Below are positions 1-5,419 of a stretch of 6,077 bases of DNA, in pieces. The first letter of the stretch is position 1, and the number at the start of each line of letters is the position of its first letter. Both the position numbers and the translations under genes were made by a program. This stretch comes from Chloroflexota bacterium. Its GTDB lineage: Bacteria > Chloroflexota > UBA6077. The DNA lies in assembly GCA_023380955.1 (NCBI GenBank), contig JAMCTB010000032.1, positions 1 to 6,077 of the forward strand, written 5' to 3'. The notes beneath the pieces were generated by a model. It was given only the letters and a program-made list of their open reading frames with translations, was not told the DNA's origin and made no database searches.

Positions 1-63
1 GACTATGAAAACGGGATGCTAGTTCTCGGCAACTGGCTGTCATGGCCGTCGAAACTGCGTTAG
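1..63 (+). CDS. Possible C-terminal tail of an upstream gene (partial)
   Basis: Frame 1 reads 20 sense codons from the left edge (residues DYENGMLVLGNWLSWPSKLR) and stops at TAG 61-63. The residues look protein-like, and a terminator-like hairpin follows about 20 nt after the stop, as expected at the end of a gene. No family is recognisable from so short a piece, and 20 open codons in GC-rich DNA can occur by chance. A minus-strand start at 43 reading off the left edge (MTASCRELASRFHS) is an equally short alternative. Confidence 0.2.
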   Translation, partial: DYENGMLVLGNWLSWPSKLR

Positions 64-81
64 ACCCTGCAGCTTTGCGCC

Positions 82-108
82 GCCGCTTTTCAGCGGCTTT
101 GCCTTTGT
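82..108 (+). terminator. Weak intrinsic-terminator-like hairpin
   Basis: GCCGCT (82-87) can pair with AGCGGC (92-97) around a 4-nt TTTC loop. A T-rich but interrupted stretch (TTTGCCTTTG) follows on the + strand. The stem is short and the U-tract imperfect, so the assignment rests mostly on its place just after the stop at 61-63. From 98 to about 253 I see no gene or other recognisable element. Confidence 0.28.
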
Positions 109-274
109 CGACGATTCTGTTCAAGAGCCACGGCTCGTGTCGCCAGGTTACTTGTGCTAGCGTGAACCTGGTGCCGGCCTATTCCCCCTATTCATATATT
201 CGACTTTGCTGGGCAATACTTGAGGGTCGTGCTTGCGGCTTCTCAAAGGCTATTCAAGAACATTGGGTCTGCCA

Positions 275-298
275 ATGGTCGCCCTCGAGGGCGACCAT
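275..298. repeat. 24-bp perfect palindrome
   Basis: ATGGTCGCCCTC (275-286) is followed with no spacer by its exact reverse complement (287-298), centred on a CTCGAG site. All 12 pairs match and the symmetry ends sharply on both sides. It lies inside the transposase relic, where it encodes MVALEGDH at a place where family members usually carry a different and longer stretch. It could be a protein-binding site, a small inserted palindromic or REP-like element, or the scar of a rearrangement. It lacks a T-run, so it is not a standard terminator. Confidence 0.8.
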
Positions 299-346
299 CA
301 CCCGCAAGAGTTCGGCCTCCCACTCGGCAGTAACAGTCCGAGACTT

Positions 347-371
347 GCCTGGCGCGGTGCGGTCGCCAGGC
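347..371. repeat. Inverted repeat, 8-bp arms and 9-nt loop
   Basis: GCCTGGCG (347-354) and CGCCAGGC (364-371) are exact reverse complements separated by CGGTGCGGT. They lie within the transposase relic, about 50 bp from the 24-bp palindrome. The stem is GC-rich with no following T-run. Chance pairing in GC-rich DNA is possible; the role is unknown. Confidence 0.5.
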
Positions 372-594
372 TCGCCCTGAAGAACGACTGGTGTCGATGG
401 CGACTCTGGTGAGCGGGGCACAGCATCCAGGCCGCCGGCCAGGTAGCGTTTCAGAACTCGGGTCACGGTTTAGGCTTCATACCCTTGTCCACCCTTTGGA
501 GCCCGGGGTAAGACTTAGGCCGCTCGCACCAGCCGGCGCGCCTTCTCCAGTTGCTGCCGCTCGGCCATCGCCACAGCCACATCCTCGCCGTTGC

Positions 595-623
595 TTGACA
601 CCGAGCCAGAGCGGTCATATCAT
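595..623 (+). promoter_or_regulatory. Sigma70-type promoter for the kinase-regulator pair
   Basis: A perfect -35 hexamer TTGACA (595-600) is separated by exactly 17 bp from TATCAT (618-623), a four-of-six match to TATAAT that keeps the leading TA and final T. Transcription would begin near 629-632, giving a leader of about 150 nt before the kinase start at 782. No intact gene lies between. The elements sit at the 5' edge of the minus-strand transposase relic, so the promoter may have come with, or been exposed by, the insertion. No -35/-10 pair this good was seen elsewhere in the window. Confidence 0.6.
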
Positions 624-742
624 CAACTCAAAGAATAGTGGCATCAGTCTTTGGAATCGTCTGTGGCGTGAGACCAGTCTTTGCGTGGCCAGCGAATACC
701 CGAGCCCTGCTGACCTGGGAGAGCGTGGGGACTGGGCGGAGA

Positions 743-764
743 GCGGGGGCGCTGCAGCTCCCGC
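743..764 (+). promoter_or_regulatory. Leader hairpin just upstream of the kinase RBS
   Basis: GCGGGGGC (743-750) pairs with GCTCCCGC (757-764) as an 8-bp stem with one G-U wobble and a 6-nt loop (751-756). It ends 7 nt before the Shine-Dalgarno GGAG at 772-775. A tandem copy of CGCGGAG (762-768, 769-775) joins the hairpin base to the ribosome site, so two registers could compete for pairing. It could tune translation of the kinase, but it may be an incidental structure in GC-rich RNA. The rest of the leader (about 630-742) shows no recognised riboswitch. Confidence 0.3.
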
Positions 765-771
765 GGAGCGC

Positions 772-784
772 GGAGTGGGCCGTG
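772..784 (+). promoter_or_regulatory. RBS that fixes the kinase start at GTG 782
   Basis: GGAG (772-775) lies 6 nt before GTG 782-784. The frame is open back to a GTG at 638, but that would add 48 residues without domain character before the membrane helix, and it would start almost on the predicted transcription start. GTG 782 places a short MARFWNQ-type cytoplasmic tip directly before the first membrane segment. Confidence 0.6.
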
Positions 785-3181
785 GCACGCTTTTGGAATC
801 AACTATCTTTGCAGGCCTGGTTCTTGCTTCAGGCAGGCTTCATCTTTGCGCTGCTATTCGTCGCGTTCATCCTTCTCAGCAACGACGCCATCAGCTCGAG
901 CACCCGGGAAATCCTGACCGAGCGACGCCTTGCCGCCGAGCAGACCGCCCACCGGCTCGATCTGGTGCTCGAGCAATCGTTTCTGCTGGTGCAGCGGCGC
1001 GTTCCGCCGGGTTTCTCCTTCTCCACAAACCCTGGGACCGGACCAGGCATAGCCAGGCGAGTATATCCCGAACTCCTGCTCTCGCCGGCCTACGTTGCCG
1101 TGTACGATAGGCAAGGCGTGCTACGGGACACCGAGCCCCCCTCGCTTCATCTCCAGGAGATCGACGCCCTTCCGATCCGAGATGCGCTGGAACGCGGCAC
1201 CCCGACTGTTACCGGCTTGCTGCCGGACCTCAGGGGCAAGGGGCGGGCGGTTTACCTGCTCTTCCCGATAAGGAACGAGACCGGAGCGACGTTGGGTCTG
1301 ATACTGGCGGCGATCGATCCGGCTAACTCCAACCTGGACGAATTCCTCCAGTCTTTCTCGCTGGGCGCGACCGGCTTCGCCGAGCTGGTGGACGAGAAGG
1401 GCTTCGTTCTGGCCACCACCCAGCGCGCCGGTCTGTTTCAGAAGGGCGACCACGCCGACCAGTTTGCCACGCTCATCCAGGACCGCAGGTCGAGCGTGGG
1501 CACGTGCCATCGCTGTCACGACAGCACGGGCGGCGAGGTGAAGAAGGAGCAAGAGGTACTGGCATTCGCTCCCTTGCAGCGGGCAGCGTGGGGCGTGGCC
1601 ATCCGCCAGCCGGAGGAGGAAGCCCTGGCCCCGGTAAGGGCGGTACAGATGCGCTTCTTCTTCCTCGGCCTCGCTTCCCTGTGCGGCATCGTAGTCGTGT
1701 CGTGGAGGGCATCGCGCCGGCTGGCCCAATCGGCGAGACAGCTACAGGAACGGGCCAGCGGCCTGGCGCGGGGCGACCTGGAGACCCCCATCCCGCCGCC
1801 ACGTGGCGCCGAGATGATCCAACTGGCGAACACGCTGGAACAGACCCGGCAGGAGCTACAGGCTTCGTGGCAGGAGCTGGAGCGGTCCAACCGGGAGCTG
1901 CAGCAGCGGGTAGACGCGAAGACCATTGAGCTGGGGTCCATCGTCAGAGCATCCGAGTCGCTCGTCTCGGCCGGCGGGCCCGACACGCTGCTGGGCTTCG
2001 TCGTCAGGATCGCCGCCCAGACCTTTCACGCCGACGCGGCGGTCCTCTTCCTGTGGGATGCCCAGCGTGGGGGCCTGGTCGCCAGGGCCTCCACGGGATA
2101 TGACACCCAGGCCCTCGCCCAGGTTGCCCTCCAGCCGGGGGAGGGCATCGCCGGCAAGGTGTTCAAGAGGGGCAAGCCCGCGATGTCCGACAACGCTGCC
2201 GAAGTGGAGCGACTACTGGGTGACCTCTCGGCCGAGAACCGCCGCTACCTGCTCTGGGCTAGGGGCGGGAACGAGCCGCGGTCCTTCATATGCGTCCCCG
2301 TCGAAAACCGAGGCCAGGTCCTGGGCGACATATTCCTTGCCGGGTTCCAGGACGGCACGCAGCTATCTCGTTCCAACCTCGAGCTGGCATGCACCTTCGC
2401 CCGGATCGTGTCTGCCCTTCAAGAGAATTTTCGCCTGCTCCACGAGACCAGCCAGGCCGAAGCCCTGCGCCGGGCGGACCAGATCAAGACCGAGTTCTTC
2501 TCAAACACCTCACACGAGCTGCAGACACCGCTTGCCTCCCTGAAGGCTTCTCTGGACTTGCTCCCCCCGGCCTTCTCCAGCGATGATGTGGAGGCCCGCG
2601 CCGCTCTGGTGGAGAACGCGCGGCGCAGCGCAGACCGTCTGCAGCGGCTCGTGGGCGACCTGATCGATGTGGCGCGGCTGCAGAACCTTCACTTGAAGCT
2701 CGATCTGGACGTCATCGACCTGCGAGACGTCCTGCAGCAGGCGGTGTGCAAGTTCGAGCCGCTCACGGACAAAAAGGGCCAGACCTTGAAGCTGTTCAGC
2801 CCGGAAGCTGCCTCGCTGGTCGTCGCCGACCCGCGCCGCGTCGAGCAAGTCCTGGGCAACCTCCTTATGAACGCGCACCAGTACACCCCTCAAGGGGGAC
2901 ACATCACCATCAGCGTCCAGGACCAGAGCGAGGAGTTCGTTGTCTCGATCGCCGACACCGGCCCGGGGATCGCCCCCCGGGACAAGGTGCGGCTGTTCGA
3001 GCGATTCTACCGGGGTGCCAGCGATGGTGTTCCCTCCGGCCTGGGACTGGGGCTGGCCATCGCCAAGGGGCTGGTGGAGCTTCACGGCGGGAGAATCTGG
3101 GTGGAGAGCGGCCGAGCAAAGGGCAGCATATTCTGCTTCTCTCTACCTAAGGCGTCTTTGAATGAAGATTTTGATCGTTGA
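782..3181 (+). CDS. Membrane sensor histidine kinase with CxxCH Cache-like domain
   Basis: From GTG 782 this is a 799-residue kinase expected to autophosphorylate and pass the phosphate to the regulator encoded next. Visible order: membrane helix 1 (about 12-32); an extracytoplasmic region of about 255 residues resembling a double Cache sensor; membrane helix 2 (about 290-310); HAMP (about 310-362); coiled coil to about 388; GAF (about 390-555); HisKA with phospho-acceptor His578 in SHELQTPL; and HATPase with the N box (N693/N697), a G1 box at D725 (DTGPGI), an F box (RLFERFY) and a G2 box GLGLGLAIAKG. All catalytic boxes look intact. The unusual point is C242-H-R-C245-H246 in the outer domain, a canonical haem c attachment motif, suggesting covalent haem and redox or gas sensing; haem itself is inference. 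The gene overlaps the regulator by 20 nt. A start at GTG 638 (847 residues) is less likely. Confidence 0.92.
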   Translation: MARFWNQLSLQAWFLLQAGFIFALLFVAFILLSNDAISSSTREILTERRLAAEQTAHRLDLVLEQSFLLVQRRVPPGFSFSTNPGTGPGIARRVYPELLLSPAYVAVYDRQGVLRDTEPPSLHLQEIDALPIRDALERGTPTVTGLLPDLRGKGRAVYLLFPIRNETGATLGLILAAIDPANSNLDEFLQSFSLGATGFAELVDEKGFVLATTQRAGLFQKGDHADQFATLIQDRRSSVGTCHRCHDSTGGEVKKEQEVLAFAPLQRAAWGVAIRQPEEEALAPVRAVQMRFFFLGLASLCGIVVVSWRASRRLAQSARQLQERASGLARGDLETPIPPPRGAEMIQLANTLEQTRQELQASWQELERSNRELQQRVDAKTIELGSIVRASESLVSAGGPDTLLGFVVRIAAQTFHADAAVLFLWDAQRGGLVARASTGYDTQALAQVALQPGEGIAGKVFKRGKPAMSDNAAEVERLLGDLSAENRRYLLWARGGNEPRSFICVPVENRGQVLGDIFLAGFQDGTQLSRSNLELACTFARIVSALQENFRLLHETSQAEALRRADQIKTEFFSNTSHELQTPLASLKASLDLLPPAFSSDDVEARAALVENARRSADRLQRLVGDLIDVARLQNLHLKLDLDVIDLRDVLQQAVCKFEPLTDKKGQTLKLFSPEAASLVVADPRRVEQVLGNLLMNAHQYTPQGGHITISVQDQSEEFVVSIADTGPGIAPRDKVRLFERFYRGASDGVPSGLGLGLAIAKGLVELHGGRIWVESGRAKGSIFCFSLPKASLNEDFDR

Positions 3182-3851
3182 CGATGATCCGGACCTGGCG
3201 GAGGCCCTCCGGCTGGGATTCAAGCTTCAGTGGCCCGAGTGGCAGACCTTAGTGGCAGACGATGGGAAGCGGGCGCTGGAGCTGTTCGCGAAGGAGCATC
3301 CCGGCATCATCATCCTGGACATCGCCATGCCGAAGATGAACGGCTTCGAGGTATTGCGGCGCGTGCGAGAGGTCTCCGATGTCCCCGTAATAATGCTGAC
3401 GGTCAAGGGAGAGGAGCTGGACAAGGTCCGGGCCCTGGAGCAGGGGGCCGACGACTACGTGACCAAGCCCTTCGGCTCGATGGAGCTGATGGCCAGGGTG
3501 AGAGCAGTGCTACGGCGCACCGAGACGCCCACACCCGACAGCTCCAAGCCTAGCTTCCATGCCGGAGCGCTCAGCATAGACTACAGCTCGCGCAGGGTCA
3601 CCGTCCGTGGTAAGCCCGTGAAGCTCACCCCCACCGAATATCGGCTCCTCTGCGCTCTGGCCGCTTCCCCCAACCAGGTCCTGTCTCATCAGGCACTTCT
3701 GGTCCGCGTATGGGGCAGCGAGTTCCTGGGGGAGAGGGAATTCGTCAAGATTTACGTGAAGCGTCTCCGCGACAAGATCGAGGACGATGCATCCCGACCT
3801 CGCTACATCCTCACCGAATGGGGCCAGGGGTACCGGCTGGCCACCCCCTGA
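3162..3851 (+). CDS. OmpR/PhoB-family response regulator
   Basis: This 229-residue protein has a receiver domain (about 1-120) with the acidic pocket D7-D8-D9, phospho-acceptor Asp53 (in ILDIAMP), Thr80 and Lys102 (TKPF). A winged-helix DNA-binding domain (about 131-229) carries the LTPTEYRLL start, the recognition region around REFVKIYVKRLRDKIE and the terminal wing ending WGQGYRL. Length and domain order are normal for the family. Its ATG lies inside the end of the kinase gene, with AAGG 9 nt upstream, so the two are translationally coupled and almost certainly cognate partners. It should act as a dimeric transcription factor. The nearest possible target is the hdr-like operon that starts 123 nt downstream, but autoregulation at 595-623 or distant targets are equally open. 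Confidence 0.96.
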   Translation: MKILIVDDDPDLAEALRLGFKLQWPEWQTLVADDGKRALELFAKEHPGIIILDIAMPKMNGFEVLRRVREVSDVPVIMLTVKGEELDKVRALEQGADDYVTKPFGSMELMARVRAVLRRTETPTPDSSKPSFHAGALSIDYSSRRVTVRGKPVKLTPTEYRLLCALAASPNQVLSHQALLVRVWGSEFLGEREFVKIYVKRLRDKIEDDASRPRYILTEWGQGYRLATP

Positions 3852-3974
3852 GCGCTTCCTCCAGACATTTATACCAATTGTAACTTTTGATTTACTGACG
3901 CGTTAACTGGCACCGTATTACGCTTGTACCAGGCACACCAGGGGCGTGGCCTCGCCAATCAGCGGGAGGTTGTC
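3852..3974 (+). promoter_or_regulatory. Intergenic region with possible hdr operon promoter/operator
   Basis: This 123-nt spacer is clearly AT-richer than its flanks in its first 70 nt. TATTAC (3916-3921) could serve as a -10 element, with CTGACG (3895-3900, 15-bp spacing) or TTTACT (3891-3896, 19-bp spacing) as poor -35 candidates. An imperfect inverted repeat, CTGGCAC (3907-3913) and GTACCAG (3926-3932), 6 of 7 matched, brackets the TATTAC and could be an operator. No convincing terminator hairpin follows the regulator stop, so read-through from the kinase-regulator transcript into hdrC is also possible. Confidence 0.3.
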
Positions 3975-3977
3975 GTG
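3964..3977 (+). promoter_or_regulatory. RBS that fixes the hdrC start at GTG 3975
   Basis: GGGAGG (3964-3969) is a strong Shine-Dalgarno sequence 5 nt before GTG 3975-3977. The frame could begin at TTG 3924, adding 17 residues, but no comparable ribosome site precedes that codon. Confidence 0.75.
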
Positions 3978-4532
3978 AGCTGGCAGATTTCTTCGACGTC
4001 GGTCTCGCAGTTTGCCGATCAACTGGCGGAAGCCAGCGGCGTGGACATCAACGTCTGCTACCAGTGCAAGAAATGCGCCAGCGGCTGCCCCATCGCCTAC
4101 GCCGTCGACTACACCCCCGTTCAGCTCCTTCACGCGGCCCGCCTCGGGCTGAAGGACCTTGTCCTCAGCAGCAAAGCCATCTGGCTCTGCCTCGCCTGCG
4201 AGACGTGCGTTGCCCGCTGCCCGCAAGAGGTGGACATCGTCAAGGTGATGGACGCGCTGCGGGCGATGGCCCTGCAGGCGGGGGTCAAGCCCCAGGTCCC
4301 GGAGGTCGCCTCGTTCTATCGCGCCTCTTTGAGGAACATCAGGGTCTTCGGGCGCATGTACGAGCTGGGGCTCATCGGCCAGTTGAAGCTGGCCACCCGA
4401 GAGCTCGATAAGGACGTGAGGTTGGGACTGGAGATGTTCAAAAAGCGGAAGCTCAAGATGCTGCCGGATTTCGCCAGCCTGGGCAAAGCCAGCGGGATCT
4501 TCTCCCGTGCCCGAAAGCTGGAGCGAAGATGA
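3975..4532 (+). CDS. hdrC: HdrC-like heterodisulfide reductase iron-sulfur subunit
   Basis: From GTG 3975 this is a 185-residue soluble ferredoxin-like subunit, about the usual HdrC length. Two complete [4Fe-4S] motifs are visible: C28-x2-C31-x2-C34-x3-C38-P and C72-x2-C75-x2-C78-x3-C82-P. They are joined by a helical linker of the HdrC type (TPVQLLHAARLGLKD). The C-terminal 100 residues are helical and basic (FKKRKLK) and hold no membrane helix, which separates it from membrane-bound HdrE/DsrM-type partners. In characterised HdrABC complexes HdrC relays electrons between the HdrA flavin and the HdrB active site; that role is inferred here. The stop overlaps the hdrB start (ATGA), indicating tight coupling. 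The true physiological substrate is unknown, because Hdr-like proteins in bacteria serve many pathways. Confidence 0.9.
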   Translation: MSWQISSTSVSQFADQLAEASGVDINVCYQCKKCASGCPIAYAVDYTPVQLLHAARLGLKDLVLSSKAIWLCLACETCVARCPQEVDIVKVMDALRAMALQAGVKPQVPEVASFYRASLRNIRVFGRMYELGLIGQLKLATRELDKDVRLGLEMFKKRKLKMLPDFASLGKASGIFSRARKLERR

Positions 4533-5419
4533 GGTACGGCTATTATCCCGGCTGCTCGCTTCATTCCACGGCCAGAGAGTACGACGCGTCCCTAAGGGCA
4601 GTGTGCCGGCGGCTGGACATCGAGCTGGCCGAGATCACGGGCTGGGTATGTTGCGGCTCCTCGGCGACTCACGCCGCCTCCAAGCACCTCGGCGTGGCCC
4701 TGCCGCTGCACAACCTGGCAGAGGCAGAACGGCAGGGGCTGGGGGAGGTGCTGGTTCCTTGCGCCGCCTGTTACTCCCGCTTCAAGCTTGCCTGGCACGA
4801 GGTGGAGCGCCAGCCGGCGCTGCGAGGAGAAGTGGAAGCCATCCTGGAGCACCAATTCCGGGAAGAAATCGGCATCGTTCACCCCCTGGAGGTTCTCGAT
4901 AGCTCGTCCGTGCGCCGCCAGTTGGCCTCCTTGGGGGAAGGGAATCTCTCCGGGCTGAAGGTTGTGTGCTACTACGGCTGCCTGCTCAGCCGTCCCCCCA
5001 AGGTGACTCGCTTCGACAGCGGCGAGTACCCGCAGAGCATGGACCGGATGCTGGGGCTCCTGGGGGCTTCGGTGCTGGACTGGGGGTATCGGACCGACTG
5101 CTGTGGTGCCTCCTTCTCCCTGACGAGGACCGACATCGTGCGCCGGCTGAGTCACGACATCCTGGAGGGCGCGAGAGAGGTGGGGGCCGACGCCATCGTC
5201 GTCGCCTGCCCGCTGTGCCACCTGAACCTGGATGCCCGCCAAAGGGACATCGAGAAAGAGTACGGCGTCCGTTACAACCTTCCCATCTATTACTTCACCC
5301 AGCTCCTCGGCTACGCCATCGGGGTGCCGAGCCAGGACCTCATGCTGGAGAGGCACTTCGTCGACCCGCGAGGGCTGTTGGAAAAGGTAGGGCCGCTATG
5401 GTCTCCGAGCGTAAGGTAG
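4529..5419 (+). CDS. hdrB: HdrB-like subunit with two CCG cysteine-rich domains
   Basis: This 296-residue protein begins with MRYGYYPGC, the typical HdrB start, and has two full CCG modules: C9-x31-C41C42-x35-C78-x2-C81 and C151-x39-C191C192-x34-C227-x2-C230. In methanogen HdrB these modules bind two noncubane [4Fe-4S] clusters that cleave the CoM-S-S-CoB heterodisulfide. All ligands are present, so cluster binding is likely, but a bacterium without those coenzymes must use another acceptor. C147 is an additional cysteine close to the second module. The start has GGAG at 4520-4523, 5 nt upstream, and overlaps the hdrC stop; the 3' end overlaps the next gene by 22 nt. The protein is probably the catalytic or terminal electron-accepting subunit of a cytoplasmic Hdr-type complex. 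Other CCG proteins (GlpC, LutA, SdhE-like) fit less well given the HdrC and HdrA neighbours. Confidence 0.92.
   Translation: MRYGYYPGCSLHSTAREYDASLRAVCRRLDIELAEITGWVCCGSSATHAASKHLGVALPLHNLAEAERQGLGEVLVPCAACYSRFKLAWHEVERQPALRGEVEAILEHQFREEIGIVHPLEVLDSSSVRRQLASLGEGNLSGLKVVCYYGCLLSRPPKVTRFDSGEYPQSMDRMLGLLGASVLDWGYRTDCCGASFSLTRTDIVRRLSHDILEGAREVGADAIVVACPLCHLNLDARQRDIEKEYGVRYNLPIYYFTQLLGYAIGVPSQDLMLERHFVDPRGLLEKVGPLWSPSVR

Larger units (their letters stand above)
254..601 (-). pseudogene. Decayed transposase N-terminal HTH region (IS630-like)
   Basis: One continuous minus-strand frame runs from a possible GTG at 601 down to TGA at 254-256 and is broken by two in-frame TAA codons (515-517 and 470-472). 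The pieces read in order MAERQQLEKARRLVRAA, stop, a short linker ending GYEA, stop, TVTRVLKRYLAGGLDAV, and later a segment TAEWEAELLRV ending HWQTQ. A basic N-terminal helix, a recognition-helix-like TVTRVLKRY and the GGLDA turn are the pattern of the helix-turn-helix half of IS630/Tc1-mariner-type transposases; E-E-L and a following W are also typical after the linker. The DDE catalytic half is absent: the frame ends soon after this region and nothing similar continues to position 1. Family assignment is from remembered pattern, not a search. A related IS group or a non-transposase HTH protein is possible, but the two nonsense codons make it a non-functional relic. Confidence 0.55.

Noticed and set aside
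42..380. Plus-strand open frame of 112 codons
   Set aside because: It has no recognisable domain or ribosome site, it overlaps the terminator-like hairpin and the minus-strand transposase relic, and its composition is what GC-rich noncoding sequence gives.
638..781. N-terminal extension of the kinase from GTG 638
   Set aside because: The 48 extra residues lack domain features, the codon lies only about 8 nt from the predicted transcription start with no ribosome site, and GTG 782 has GGAG at good spacing just before the membrane helix.
391..1110. Plus-strand open frame of 239 codons before and into the kinase gene
   Set aside because: Its second half is an out-of-frame reading of the kinase and its first half antisense to the transposase relic; it has no family character.
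3924..3974. TTG 3924 as the start of hdrC
   Set aside because: The additional 17 residues have no conserved character and no ribosome site precedes them; GTG 3975 has GGGAGG 5 nt upstream.
4592..5356. Minus-strand open frame of 254 codons opposite hdrB
   Set aside because: It is a shadow of the GC-rich hdrB gene, whose two full CCG motifs prove the + strand frame.
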